Positions 1-8,662 are shown, counted from the stretch's first letter. The stretch: DNA of 64,000 bases from Actinomycetota bacterium (GCA_009668945.1 SBEH01000011.1:1-64000), one strand, 5' to 3'. Made by a program: numbers and translations. Notes: generated by a model not told the origin, from the sequence alone.

Positions 1-857
1 GTATCGCGGGGTGGGTGCTCGCCTCACGCCAACCGCTGCTGATCGAGGACCTGTCCGCCCGGACGCCCGCGGCCCGGCGGCACGGAGTCCGATCGGCGGT
101 GTGTGTGCTCATCGCGGATGACGACGGAGTTCTGGGAGTGCTGAACGTGGGTAGCCGTTCGTTCCCTGCGCGGTTCACAGAGTCGCATCTGGCGTCGATC
201 GAGGTCCTGGGAAGACAGACGGCCACGGCGCTTCGCAACGCGCGCGCGGTCGTGACCTCGCGGGAGCTCTACTTCGACACGCTCAAGGCGCTCGCGCTTG
301 CTCTGGAGACGAAGGATCCGTACTCGCGGGGAGGGACCGAGCGGGTGCTCGAGTACGCTGACGCGATCGGGCGGGTCTTCGGCCTGCGAGGCGAGGAGCG
401 CGACGCTCTGAGGATCGCCGCGCTGCTGCATGACATCGGCATGGCCGCTGCGGGCGAAGCGACGGCCACCGTCAGTCGGCCGCTCACGACGGTCGAGCGC
501 GCGCTCCTCAAGATGCATCCTCAGATCGCGGCGGAGATACTCGCCGAGGCACCGGCACTGAAGCACGTAGTGCCGATCGTGTACCACCATCATGAGTGGT
601 ACGACGGTGAAGGGTATCTCAACGGTGTGTCAGGCGAGTCTATCCCTCTAGGCGCACGGATCCTCGCCGTGGCGGATGCGTACGTGGCTATGACGTCGGA
701 CCGGCCCTACCGGTCAGCATACTCGAGCTCCGAGGCGCTCAAGGAACTGACGGACAAAGCAGGAACCCAGTTCGATCCCGCTGTCGTGGATGTCTTGCGT
801 GACATCCTGCAGGGCGGTTCGACCCGGGTTCCGGGGGGAAGCGGCGCAGGCTTCTAG
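1..857 (+). CDS. GAF / HD-GYP domain protein, 5'-truncated by window edge
   Basis: The reading frame is open to the left edge (codon phase begins at base 3), so the gene starts outside the window; the GTG at 15 is internal to a GAF-like stretch. After the GAF remnant comes an HD-GYP domain, known as a c-di-GMP phosphodiesterase fold. Visible motifs are LHDIGM (HD at about 429-434), MHP, HHHEWYDGEGYL and VADAYVAMTSDRPYR. Several family positions look altered: the early RGHSERV box reads RGGTERV, HDxGK reads HDIGM, and GYP reads GYL. Activity may therefore be reduced or lost (inference). The stop codon overlaps the stop of rpmB on the other strand. Confidence 0.85.
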   Translation, partial: IAGWVLASRQPLLIEDLSARTPAARRHGVRSAVCVLIADDDGVLGVLNVGSRSFPARFTESHLASIEVLGRQTATALRNARAVVTSRELYFDTLKALALALETKDPYSRGGTERVLEYADAIGRVFGLRGEERDALRIAALLHDIGMAAAGEATATVSRPLTTVERALLKMHPQIAAEILAEAPALKHVVPIVYHHHEWYDGEGYLNGVSGESIPLGARILAVADAYVAMTSDRPYRSAYSSSEALKELTDKAGTQFDPAVVDVLRDILQGGSTRVPGGSGAGF

Positions 858-1042
858 GCGCGGGTGACCTTGCCCGCCTTCATGCACTTCGTGCAGACAT
901 TGACCTTCTTGACCGCGCCGTCGACGACCACAGACACCTTCTGCACGTTGGGGTGGAACACGCGGTTGGTGACGCGATGAGAGTGGCTTACGTTGCGTCC
1001 CGCCGTCGGGCGCTTGCCACAGACGCTGCAGACCTTCGACAT
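854..1042 (-). CDS. rpmB: 50S ribosomal protein L28
   Basis: A 62-residue protein beginning MSKVCSVCGKRPTAGRN and ending in CTKCMKAGKVTRA, matching the usual L28 length. It carries a CxxC pair at each end (VCSVCG and VCTKC), the zinc-binding version of L28. The ATG at 1042 was chosen over the longer upstream frame because L28 proteins begin at this motif. It is the only clear minus-strand gene and is convergent with the HD-GYP gene: the four bases CTAG at 854-857 hold both stop codons. It diverges from the asp23-fakA operon. Confidence 0.95.
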   Translation of the reverse strand: MSKVCSVCGKRPTAGRNVSHSHRVTNRVFHPNVQKVSVVVDGAVKKVNVCTKCMKAGKVTRA

Positions 1043-1169
1043 GATCGGTGATCCCGTCCCTTGACCCGTTGGAGGCGGTCGCACGTACGACCGCCAGTGC
1101 TGGCAAAAGCGCGAATATGTTAGCACAGCCCGTAGCGCGGGTGGAAGCCCGCCGCACGGCCCGCAACGA

Positions 1170-1199
1170 TTCAGAGGCGGTGCGGCATTCGGCTATACT
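1170..1199 (+). promoter_or_regulatory. Candidate promoter for the asp23-fakA-fakB-recG operon
   Basis: TTCAGA (1170-1175) and TATACT (1194-1199) are separated by 18 bases and lie 59 bases before the asp23-like start. The -10 is a good match to the housekeeping consensus; the -35 matches 4 of 6. The rest of the 216-base gap between rpmB and this gene shows no other clear element. A minus-strand promoter for rpmB must also lie here but none stands out. Confidence 0.5.
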
Positions 1200-1258
1200 A
1201 CTGCGTACGTTCGCGCACCACGCTGCACCAGCGGATGCAGTCACTAGGAGGCTCGCCG

Positions 1259-1624
1259 ATGGCCGATGACGTACGGGGCACAGTCACTATCGCGAACGAT
1301 GTTCTTGCGGATATCGCCGGATTCGTTGCGCTCGAAGGATACGGGGTCGTGGGGATGGCGAGTCCGTCGCTGAGGGACGGCGTCGCACAACTGCTGTCTC
1401 GAGACAAGCTTCGCAAGGGCGTGGTGATCACCAACACCGACGAACGCAGCGTGACGGTCGATCTCTATGTCGTCGTGGAGTACGGGACGAACCTGACCAC
1501 TGTGTCGCACAACCTGTCGTCTGCGGTGCGACATGCACTCACACACAATGCGGTTGTACAGGTGTCGGAGGTGCGGGTCCATGTCCAGGGCGTGAAGCTC
1601 AGGAAGAAGTCGGAGCACGCATGA
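1259..1624 (+). CDS. Asp23/Gls24 family envelope stress protein
   Basis: A 121-residue protein of the Asp23/Gls24 (DUF322) family, beginning MADDVRGTVTIANDVLADIA, with the family's VTVDLYVVVEYG strand and conserved VRVHVQGV near the end. ATG 1259 follows AGGAGG at 1246-1251 with a 7-base gap; the longer frame from 1235 would place its start before this site. In Gram-positive genomes a short Asp23-like gene (YloU type) commonly precedes fakA, as here, where it overlaps fakA by ATGA. Members are linked to cell-envelope stress; the biochemical role is unclear. Confidence 0.9.
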   Translation: MADDVRGTVTIANDVLADIAGFVALEGYGVVGMASPSLRDGVAQLLSRDKLRKGVVITNTDERSVTVDLYVVVEYGTNLTTVSHNLSSAVRHALTHNAVVQVSEVRVHVQGVKLRKKSEHA

Positions 1625-3228
1625 CAGACGACTCCAGGCCCCTCGGGGTGGATCTGCTCACTGCCGCCGCGGGGGCGCTCAAGGCGCGAGCCGAAGAGGT
1701 CGACAGGCTGAACGTGTTTCCCGTGCCGGACGGGGATACGGGCACGAACATGTCGCTCACATTGGACGCGGTGCTCGCCGACCTTCAGAAGCTGCCGCCC
1801 GGCGCCGGCATCTCCGAGGTGTGCGCGGCGATCACACACGGTTCGCTGATGGGTGCGCGGGGAAACTCGGGCGTCATCCTGAGCCAGATGCTCCGCGGGC
1901 TGTGTGAGGTCGTCGGCCAGGCGTCGGCGGCGACCCCGGACCTGGTTGCGGCAGCGTTGGAGCGCAGCGTTCAGGTCGCATTCCAGGCGGTGCGCAAGCC
2001 TGTAGAAGGCACCATGCTGACCGTCCTCAAAGACTCCTCTACCGCCGCTACCGCCGGTGTCGCTGCGGGTCTCCCACTTGACGATCTGCTGGACGCGGTC
2101 GTGCAGGCGGCATTCGAATCGGTGCGCAGGGGGCCGGACCTGCTGCCGGTGCTCAAGGAGAACGGCGTCGTAGACGCTGGCGGCTTCGGACTCGCGATTC
2201 TCGAAGAGGGCTTCGTCGCCGCGTTCGAGGGCCACGAGTATCGAGAGCACAGCATCGAGACCGCCGAGGCCCCGCTGCAAGTTGTGCCGGTCGACGACTG
2301 GAGCGACAACGAGTATCTGTACTGCACCGAGTTCCTTCTCCACGAGGCACAGACGGACCTCGCGGCGATCAGAGAGTACGTCGCCGAGGCGGGGGGGTCC
2401 GAGCTCGTCGTGGGCGATGAGGACACCTACAAGATCCACGTCCACACGGATGAGCCGGGCAAGGTACTCGCCTGGGCGACCGCCGTGGGCGAGGTTTCCG
2501 AGGTCCACGTGAACAACATGCGCAGGCAGACGGCGGACCGTACGAAGTCGATCCGCGCGAAGGCGGCTCCATCGAAGCCGATGGGCTTCGTCGCGGTCGC
2601 CGCTGGGGCTGGCCTCGCGGCCATACTGAGCAGTCTTGGCGCCGATGTCGTGGTGAGCGGTGGTCAGACGATGAACCCCTCCACGGCGGAGCTGCTGGAT
2701 GCGGTTGGCCAGGTCGACGCTGCGTCGGTCGTCATCCTGCCCAACAACCGGAACATCATCATGGCCGCGCAGCAGGTGATAGGCGTGGCCGACCGACCAG
2801 TGGCCGTCATTCCTACCACGGCTGTACCGCAGGCATTCGCCGCGTTGCTGGCGTATGACGGGTCCGATGATCTCGAGGCTGTCGCCGAGGTGATGTCGGA
2901 GGCGGCAGCGGGTGTGAAGTCCGCTGAGGTCACCACGGCCGTGAAGAACTCGAAGGGCAAAGCGGGGACGATCAAGGCCGGAGATGTCATCGGGATCGTC
3001 GACCATGAGGTCGAGATCGTCGGCGCGGACATCGGCGAAGTGACCGAGGATGTCGTCGCAGTCATAGCCGAAGGCGGGGAGACGATCACCGTGCTAGCGG
3101 GCGAGGACTTTGATGACGCGAAGCTTGACGCGCTCGTGGAACGGCTTGCGGCCGCCCATCCCGACCTTGAGGTCGAAGGGCATCGAGGCGACCAGCCGGT
3201 GTATTCGGTGATCGTTGCGGTGGAGTAG
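1621..3228 (+). CDS. fakA: Fatty acid kinase FakA-like (DhaL + C-terminal DegV-like domain)
   Basis: A 535-residue YloV/FakA-type protein. The N-terminal DhaL (Dak phosphatase) domain holds NVFPVPDGDTGTNMSLT (Asp37, Asp39), the metal/ATP-binding box, followed by GARGNSGVILSQ and PVEGTMLTV. The C-terminal half is the conserved FakA domain that contacts the FakB partner. FakA phosphorylates FakB-bound fatty acids so that exogenous or recycled fatty acids can enter phospholipid synthesis. Its ATG overlaps the asp23-like stop, and the next gene encodes a FakB/DegV protein, so the kinase pair is encoded together. Confidence 0.92.
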   Translation: MTDDSRPLGVDLLTAAAGALKARAEEVDRLNVFPVPDGDTGTNMSLTLDAVLADLQKLPPGAGISEVCAAITHGSLMGARGNSGVILSQMLRGLCEVVGQASAATPDLVAAALERSVQVAFQAVRKPVEGTMLTVLKDSSTAATAGVAAGLPLDDLLDAVVQAAFESVRRGPDLLPVLKENGVVDAGGFGLAILEEGFVAAFEGHEYREHSIETAEAPLQVVPVDDWSDNEYLYCTEFLLHEAQTDLAAIREYVAEAGGSELVVGDEDTYKIHVHTDEPGKVLAWATAVGEVSEVHVNNMRRQTADRTKSIRAKAAPSKPMGFVAVAAGAGLAAILSSLGADVVVSGGQTMNPSTAELLDAVGQVDAASVVILPNNRNIIMAAQQVIGVADRPVAVIPTTAVPQAFAALLAYDGSDDLEAVAEVMSEAAAGVKSAEVTTAVKNSKGKAGTIKAGDVIGIVDHEVEIVGADIGEVTEDVVAVIAEGGETITVLAGEDFDDAKLDALVERLAAAHPDLEVEGHRGDQPVYSVIVAVE

Positions 3229-3247
3229 ACGAACAGGGAGGCCCGGC

Positions 3248-4093
3248 ATGCCAAGAACAGGAATCGTGTGTGACAGTACGTGCGACCTGGGTCCGGAGTG
3301 GTGCGAGCAGAACGATGTGGCGATGGTGCCGCTCAAAGTGCACTTCGATGAGGTCACCTACCTCGATTGGGTGGATCTTGCGCCCGACACGTTCTTCGAC
3401 AAGTTGGCGGCCGCGGAGACTCTCCCGAAGACGTCGCAGCCGTCTCCTGCCGAATTCGCGAAGGTCTACAGCCAGCTGGCCGAGGCCGGGTGCGAGGAGA
3501 TCGTGTCGATTCACCTCACCGCGGCGCTCTCCGGCACCATGGAGTCGGCCATGCTGGCGTCGAAGATGGTCACCGTCCCGGTTCACGTCATCAACACGCT
3601 GACCGTATCCATCGGCACGGGCCTGGCCGTGATTGCAGCTGTCAAGTCCAGGGATGCCGGCGGTGACGCTGCTGCGATCCGCGGGGTAGTCCAGCACGTC
3701 GTAGACACCGGTCGGCTGTATTTCGCCCTCGATACGCTCGACTACCTGGTCAAGGGCGGACGCGCGGGCAAGGCGCAGGGTCTGGCAGCATCCGTGCTGA
3801 ACATCAAGCCGGTGCTGACCTTCAATCGCGACGGGACTATCGAGCCGTTCAAGAAGGTTAAGGGGACGAAGAAGGCGATTGCGGAGATCGCGGCTGCAGT
3901 GGCCGCTTCCGGCCCGGGACGTCTTCACGTCGGCGTGCTCCATTCGAACGCTCCCGAGCTTGCAGCGGAACTGCTTGGCCAACTGGAAGCGCTTGGCGTA
4001 GACCACGACCACGTTCACACGAGCCTTGTGGGCGCGGTGATCGGGACGTACGCCGGCCCTCGGGCTGTCGGGGCCGCCGTATACCCGATGTGA
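3248..4093 (+). CDS. DegV family fatty-acid-binding protein (FakB-like)
   Basis: A 281-residue DegV protein: N-terminal TGIVCDSTCDL, TSQPSPAEFAKVY, IHLTAALSGTMESA and FALDTLDYLVKGGRAGKAQ are the family's lipid-binding and dimer motifs. ATG 3248 is preceded by AGGGAGG (3235-3241), which decides the start over the longer frame at 3215. FakB proteins hold a fatty acid while FakA phosphorylates its carboxylate. Adjacency to fakA supports that role; fatty-acid preference cannot be read from sequence. Confidence 0.92.
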   Translation: MPRTGIVCDSTCDLGPEWCEQNDVAMVPLKVHFDEVTYLDWVDLAPDTFFDKLAAAETLPKTSQPSPAEFAKVYSQLAEAGCEEIVSIHLTAALSGTMESAMLASKMVTVPVHVINTLTVSIGTGLAVIAAVKSRDAGGDAAAIRGVVQHVVDTGRLYFALDTLDYLVKGGRAGKAQGLAASVLNIKPVLTFNRDGTIEPFKKVKGTKKAIAEIAAAVAASGPGRLHVGVLHSNAPELAAELLGQLEALGVDHDHVHTSLVGAVIGTYAGPRAVGAAVYPM

Positions 4094-4097
4094 CGCC

Positions 4098-6212
4098 GTG
4101 ACGCCGCTGACCGAGGCAGTCTCGCAACGCGCCACGAATTCAGCGCGCACCGCCGAGGCGGTGACCTGCGTGCGACTGGTGGACACTCGCCGGGCAGCCG
4201 CTCTGGCGAAGCTCGGCATCTCGAGTGTGGGCGACCTGCTGCGGCACTACCCGTTCAGGTACCTGGACCTCACCGAGACATCGGATCTCCGCACTGTCCC
4301 TGTCGGCGCGGACGCCACGGTGGTGGGGCGGGTGCACGAGATCAAGGTGAAACACCCTCGTCCCCGTCTGACCATCACCGAGGTCGCAATCGTCGACGGA
4401 ACGGGTGCGCTCGTCGGCGTCTGGTTCAACCAGCCGTACATGGAGCAGCGGTTCGCGGTGGGCGACAGGGTGGCGTTCGCCGGAACCGTGCTATTCGACT
4501 TCGGACTGAAGCAGATGCGAAGTCCGTTCGTCGAGCGCCTGGACGACGAGCGCCGCGGTCCGGGACTCGCGCGCATACTGCCGGTGCATCGGGCAACAGA
4601 GGGACTGTCGACGAACTGGGTACGGCGTCTTGTGACCGAAGCGCTCGAGTATGCAGGTGACGTCCCGGATCCGCTGCCGGCCGCAATACGCAGCAGGCGC
4701 GGCCTGGTGCCGCTGTCGGCCGCTCTGCGGGGTATCCACTGGCCGGAGACGATGGACGATGCGTCCGAGTCTCGCCGGCGTCTGGCCTACGACGAGCTGC
4801 TGGCGATCCAGCTGGCGATGGCGCAGCGTCGCCATCACGCCACCATGGAGACACCCGGCCACGCGCATGACATCTCGGGTGCGCGGCTGGCTGCGCTCCG
4901 CTCGGCGCTGCCGTTCGAACTGACGGCCGATCAAGTGCGCGCTGTCGGGGACATCCTTGACGACATGGCCACGGTGCATCCGATGAACCGCATGCTGCTG
5001 GGCGATGTAGGGACAGGCAAGACCGCGGTAGCCGCGCACGCGATGGCGGCGTGCGCGGACTCGTCCACGCAAGCTGCGATGATGGCGCCGACGGAAGTGC
5101 TGGCAGCCCAGTACTCTCGGGCTGTAGGCCCGCTGCTCGACGAGGCAGGAATCAGGTGGCGTCTGCTGTCCGGGTCGACGAAATCGGGTGAGCGCAAGGA
5201 GATTCTGAGCGGTCTGGCGGACGGATCGGTCCAGGTTGCGTTCGGCACCCATGCGCTTATCCAGGAGTCGGTGTCCTTCGACCACTTGAGCCTGGCGATC
5301 GTGGACGAGCAGCACCGCTTCGGCGTGGAACAACGCCTCGCACTGCGTGGCAAGGGCGAGGGTATCGACTTGCTTGTGATGACGGCGACACCGATTCCGC
5401 GCAGCCTGGCGCTAACGGCGTACGGGGACCTGGAGACCTCCTACTTGCGCCAGCGTCCGGGTGGACGGGGAGCGGAACACGTCTCCACGCGGCTTGTGCC
5501 GATGAGCGGGCGCGCCGAGGCCTATGCGGCGGTGCGGCGGGCGGTCGCGGAGCGGAATCAAGCCTACGTGGTGTGTGCGCTCGTCGACGAGAGCGATGCC
5601 ACTCAGGCCAGGGCGGCGACTGCGGAGGCCAAACGTTTTCAGCAGAAGGTCTTCGCAGACCTGCGCGTCGGGTTGCTGACGGGCCAGATGGCGCCGGCCG
5701 AGAAGGTGGCGGCGATGGACCTGTTCCGTGCAGGAGAGACCGACGTGCTGGTAGCGACGACGGTCGTAGAGGTCGGCGTGGATGTACCGAACGCAACGGT
5801 GATGATCGTGGAGGATGCGGAGCGTTTCGGGCTCGCACAACTCCACCAGCTCAGGGGGAGGGTCGGTCGTGGAGATGCCCCTGGTGAGGTCCTGCTCTTC
5901 GCGGATCCCAAGACAGCGGACGGCCGTGCCAGGATGGATGCGATCACGACGACGAACGACGGGTTCGAGCTTGCGGAGTACGACCTTCAGCTTCGCGGTG
6001 AAGGGGACGTGCTCGGCGAGCGTCAGAGCGGGATTCCCGGGCTTCGGCTCGCGTCGTTGGCGCGCGACCAGGATCTCCTGGATGCGAGCCGGGCAGACGC
6101 GCTCGCACTCGTTGCGGCAGACCCGGGACTGCTCGCGCCGGAACACGCGCCGCTCCGGGAGGATGCCGTTCGGGGCGCAGGCGCGGCGTGGGAGTGGGTG
6201 AGTTCGGGATGA
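4098..6212 (+). CDS. recG: ATP-dependent DNA helicase RecG
   Basis: A 704-residue superfamily 2 helicase that remodels stalled forks and Holliday junctions. An N-terminal wedge/OB domain precedes the motor. Walker A is LLGDVGTGKTAVA (about residue 300), motif II is the RecG-typical DEQHRFG, motif III is TATPIPRSLAL and motif VI is QLRGRVGRG. GTG 4098 begins 4 bases after degV. About 20 residues precede the first recognisable RecG segment, so a slightly later start is possible. Its stop overlaps rsmD (ATGA). Confidence 0.95.
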   Translation: MTPLTEAVSQRATNSARTAEAVTCVRLVDTRRAAALAKLGISSVGDLLRHYPFRYLDLTETSDLRTVPVGADATVVGRVHEIKVKHPRPRLTITEVAIVDGTGALVGVWFNQPYMEQRFAVGDRVAFAGTVLFDFGLKQMRSPFVERLDDERRGPGLARILPVHRATEGLSTNWVRRLVTEALEYAGDVPDPLPAAIRSRRGLVPLSAALRGIHWPETMDDASESRRRLAYDELLAIQLAMAQRRHHATMETPGHAHDISGARLAALRSALPFELTADQVRAVGDILDDMATVHPMNRMLLGDVGTGKTAVAAHAMAACADSSTQAAMMAPTEVLAAQYSRAVGPLLDEAGIRWRLLSGSTKSGERKEILSGLADGSVQVAFGTHALIQESVSFDHLSLAIVDEQHRFGVEQRLALRGKGEGIDLLVMTATPIPRSLALTAYGDLETSYLRQRPGGRGAEHVSTRLVPMSGRAEAYAAVRRAVAERNQAYVVCALVDESDATQARAATAEAKRFQQKVFADLRVGLLTGQMAPAEKVAAMDLFRAGETDVLVATTVVEVGVDVPNATVMIVEDAERFGLAQLHQLRGRVGRGDAPGEVLLFADPKTADGRARMDAITTTNDGFELAEYDLQLRGEGDVLGERQSGIPGLRLASLARDQDLLDASRADALALVAADPGLLAPEHAPLREDAVRGAGAAWEWVSSG

Positions 6213-6775
6213 GGATCGTCGCGGGGAAGTGGGGCGGAAGACGGATAGTGGCGCCTGCCGGTCGGGAGACGCGACCGACCGCGGACCGGACGCGCGAAGC
6301 GATGTTCTCGAGCATTCTCGCGATGCTAGGCTCGCTCGCTGAAGTGCACGTGGCAGACGTGTACGCCGGCAGCGGCGCGCTCGGACTCGAGGCGCTTTCC
6401 CGGGGGGCCGCCTCGTGTACGTTCGTAGAATCGGAGGACGAAGCACTGCGGGTGATCAGGAGGAACGCTGAGGAACTGGGAGTCGGGCCCGGGGAGGCGC
6501 GTTTCGTGCGTGCCGCGCTAGGACATTCACGGCCGCGCCTGCTGTGGGTCGAGCCGGTGTCGTTGCTTCTTGCGGACCCTCCTTATAGGATAGACGCGGC
6601 CGAATTCGGCCAGGTTCTGGCAGGTCTCGCCAGCGGAGGATTCCTCAAGACCGGCGCGCTGGTGGTGTACGAGCACGGTGCATCGACCGAAGCGCGATGG
6701 CCCGCGGGATTCGCGGAACGCAGCGTTCGCCGCTACGGGGATTCGGCGGTCTCGTTCGCGACATACGAAGGGTGA
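6209..6775 (+). CDS. rsmD: 16S rRNA (guanine(966)-N2)-methyltransferase RsmD
   Basis: A 188-residue class I SAM methyltransferase starting MRIVAGKWGGRRI, the RsmD signature. The SAM-binding loop is VADVYAGSGALGLEALSRGA and the catalytic motif is LLADPPYR (DPPY). ATG 6209 overlaps the recG stop; the extra 7 codons of the longer frame lie inside recG. The order recG-rsmD-coaD is common in Gram-positive bacteria. Confidence 0.95.
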   Translation: MRIVAGKWGGRRIVAPAGRETRPTADRTREAMFSSILAMLGSLAEVHVADVYAGSGALGLEALSRGAASCTFVESEDEALRVIRRNAEELGVGPGEARFVRAALGHSRPRLLWVEPVSLLLADPPYRIDAAEFGQVLAGLASGGFLKTGALVVYEHGASTEARWPAGFAERSVRRYGDSAVSFATYEG

Positions 6776-6784
6776 GGTCACGAG

Positions 6785-7276
6785 GTGAATCGCGCGATGT
6801 GTCCGGGCACGTTCGACCCGGTCACCAACGGCCACCTGGACGTCATCGAACGGGCCTCGATGCTCTTCGGCGAAGTCGTCGTCGCAGTAGCCTTGAGCCC
6901 GGACAAAGGGGGCGGCCCGCTGTTCGGTGTCGAGGAGCGGGTGGCATTCATCGAAGAGGCGGTATCCGGTCTTTCGAACGTGACGGTACAACCGTTTGAC
7001 GGACTTCTTGTAGAATGCGCACAGGAGATCGATGCGAAGGTCATAATCAAGGGCCTTCGCGCCGTGACGGACTTTGAGCGTGAATTCCAGATGGCGCAGC
7101 TGAACTACCGTCTCGACAAGACCGTGGAGACCATGTTCATCATGTCCATTCCGGAGTACGCGTACCTGAGTTCGTCGGCAGTGAAAGAGATCGCCCGCCA
7201 CGGCGGGTCGGTGAAGGGGCTCGTACCAGACGCAGTATGCGAGGCTTTGGCCGCGCGGTTGCACCAGGCCCGCTAG
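6785..7276 (+). CDS. coaD: Phosphopantetheine adenylyltransferase
   Basis: A 163-residue nucleotidyltransferase catalysing the fourth step of coenzyme A synthesis. The nucleotide-binding T/HxGH motif reads PGTFDPVTNGHLD, and the C-terminal YLSSSAVKEIARHGG matches the family's ISSTxVRE motif. GTG 6785 lies 9 bases after rsmD; ATG 6797 is possible but would remove residues normally present before PGTFDP. Cytoplasmic; supplies the cofactor used by the fatty-acid genes downstream. Confidence 0.95.
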   Translation: MNRAMCPGTFDPVTNGHLDVIERASMLFGEVVVAVALSPDKGGGPLFGVEERVAFIEEAVSGLSNVTVQPFDGLLVECAQEIDAKVIIKGLRAVTDFEREFQMAQLNYRLDKTVETMFIMSIPEYAYLSSSAVKEIARHGGSVKGLVPDAVCEALAARLHQAR

Positions 7277-7287
7277 GGAGGTTGAGC

Positions 7288-7749
7288 ATGGACATCTTGG
7301 CGCTGATCGACCGTATCGAGGAGCTCATCGACAGCGGCCGAAACGTGCCGTTCTCCGGCAACAAGGTCGTGGATCCGGAGAAGGTGTACGAACTCATCGA
7401 CGAGATCCGGGCCCAGTTCCCCGACGAGCTCAAGCAGGCGCGATGGATCGTGAAGGAGCGCCAGGAGATGCTCGAGGAGGCGGAGAAAGAAGCAAACCGG
7501 GTCCTCGAGGAAGCCAAAGCGCGCGCCGAGTCCATCGCTTCCGAGCAGGAGATCGTCAGGCTCGCCGAGCAGCAGCGGGCTGACATCCTCGACGACGCCC
7601 GAGCGCGTGAGCGCGAGATCCGGCTGGGTGCAGAGGACTATGCTGACGAGATGCTGGCGAACCTCGAGGTCAATCTCGGCAAGCTGCTCACCGCCGTCCA
7701 GCGCGGGCGCGACCGGCTTCAGGGCAAGGTTGCACAGCGCACCCAGTGA
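7288..7749 (+). CDS. Coiled-coil protein, DivIVA/SepIVA-like
   Basis: A 153-residue protein, almost entirely charged helix: a short N-terminal globular part (MDILALIDRIEELIDSG, VDPEKVYELIDEIRAQFPDEL) then long Glu/Arg/Ala-rich coiled coil to about residue 145. ATG 7288 follows AGGGAGG; the longer frame from 7237 overlaps coaD. In mycobacteria a gene of similar size and character, SepIVA (DivIVA family, division and polar growth), sits next to the DUF177 gene and rnc. Similar context here suggests a cell-division or envelope scaffold, but this is inference. Confidence 0.75.
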   Translation: MDILALIDRIEELIDSGRNVPFSGNKVVDPEKVYELIDEIRAQFPDELKQARWIVKERQEMLEEAEKEANRVLEEAKARAESIASEQEIVRLAEQQRADILDDARAREREIRLGAEDYADEMLANLEVNLGKLLTAVQRGRDRLQGKVAQRTQ

Positions 7750-8285
7750 TGGAGCCCTTCCAGCTGCTCATCGACGTCCGTGAGATCTTCGAAGATCTCG
7801 GGGGCACTGTCGCGCTCGACCTGAGTGTGGAGCTTCCGGACATCATGCTGGGCTCCGAGACGTTCGCCCCCACACGTGATGCCCGCGTTCAGGCGTCGGT
7901 GACCAATACTGGAGCCGGGATCGTCGTATCGGGAACGGTCGACGCCGAGTTCAGGGCGACTTGCGCGCGGTGTCTGCGGGAGTTCCCGCTTCCGATCACA
8001 AGCCTGCTGGAGGCGTTCTACGTAGCCGAAGGTGACGCCGACGAGTTGCCCGAGGAGCAGGAGGTCGGCTTCATCACCGAGGGTTCGGTCGACCTCATGG
8101 AGCAGGTGCTCTCATCGCTTGCCCTGGATCTGCCGTTCGCCCCGTTGCACGCCGAGGACTGTCCCGGCATCTGCCCCACGTGCGGCAAGGACCTCACCGA
8201 GGGTTTCTGCGCGTGTGGGCCCGCAGGTTCGGACTCACCGTTCGCCGGGCTGAAGGGGCTGTTCGAGAATGACGAGGGTGTGTGA
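7749..8285 (+). CDS. DUF177 / YceD family protein
   Basis: A 178-residue DUF177 protein, the family encoded directly before rpmF in many bacteria and implicated in 23S rRNA accumulation or large-subunit assembly. Visible are CARCLREFPLP (CxxC) in the middle and a C-terminal CPGICPTCGKDLTEGFCAC cluster. ATG 7749 forms a TGATG overlap with the previous stop; GTG 7746 directly before it is an alternative. A promoter-like element lies between it and rpmF. Confidence 0.88.
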   Translation: MEPFQLLIDVREIFEDLGGTVALDLSVELPDIMLGSETFAPTRDARVQASVTNTGAGIVVSGTVDAEFRATCARCLREFPLPITSLLEAFYVAEGDADELPEEQEVGFITEGSVDLMEQVLSSLALDLPFAPLHAEDCPGICPTCGKDLTEGFCACGPAGSDSPFAGLKGLFENDEGV

Positions 8286-8302
8286 GCCGACGTCCGGCGG
8301 TC

Positions 8303-8333
8303 TTGCGTCGTGCATTCGGGCGTGTGCTATCAT
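8303..8333 (+). promoter_or_regulatory. Candidate promoter for rpmF
   Basis: TTGCGT (8303-8308) and TATCAT (8328-8333), 19 bases apart, with TGC immediately before the -10 (extended -10 form). It lies in the 135-base gap before rpmF. The spacer is longer than optimal, so confidence rests on the extended -10. Confidence 0.4.
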
Positions 8334-8420
8334 GTCGGCTTGCGCCGGGGGCCCTCGGCCACATGATCACATGCGGTGAAGGCGAAGCCGACGCCGTTCC
8401 GAAGGGAGTACGAGCAAGTC

Positions 8421-8597
8421 ATGGCGGTACCCAAGAGGAAGACCACCCGGGCAGTCAGGGACGCTCGCCGGTCCACACACCGTGTCGAGGCACCCTCGCG
8501 CTCGCTGTGTCCGCAGTGCCACCAGCCGAAACTGCCGCACCGGGTGTGCCCCGAATGCGGGTACTATGACGGCAGGGAAGTCATCGACACCGAGTAG
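8421..8597 (+). CDS. rpmF: 50S ribosomal protein L32
   Basis: A 58-residue protein starting MAVPKRKTTRAVRDARR, the L32 hallmark, with two CxxC pairs (LCPQC and VCPEC) forming the zinc-binding version. The ATG at 8421 is set by this universal N-terminus; the purine-rich GAAGGGAG lies about 12 bases upstream. A perfect GC hairpin follows the stop at once. In many bacteria rpmF is followed by plsX; here two acyl-CoA-type genes intervene. Confidence 0.95.
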   Translation: MAVPKRKTTRAVRDARRSTHRVEAPSRSLCPQCHQPKLPHRVCPECGYYDGREVIDTE

Positions 8598-8601
8598 TGC
8601 C

Positions 8602-8626
8602 AGCGGCGCCGGGATCCGGCGCCGCT
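8602..8626 (+). terminator. GC hairpin after rpmF
   Basis: AGCGGCGCCGG (8602-8612), a 3-base loop and CCGGCGCCGCT (8616-8626) form a perfect 11-bp stem starting 5 bases after the rpmF stop. No U tract follows. It probably ends or attenuates the rpmF transcript and argues against the next gene starting at 8597. Confidence 0.65.
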
Positions 8627-8662
8627 TCTGCTGTCAGGACCGCGGCTACGAGGAGGACGCTG

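Noticed and set aside
1465-3006. Long minus-strand open frame opposite fakA (and similar ones opposite recG, trmFO, proS, dapB-lysC)
   Set aside because: High-GC shadow frames: Arg/His/Gly-rich translations with no domain, facing genes with clear motifs.
8597-8662. GTG at 8597 as start of the acyl-CoA synthetase
   Set aside because: It would translate through the perfect hairpin after rpmF; TTG 8663 has an ideal AGGAGG and starts just before the conserved CoA-binding domain.
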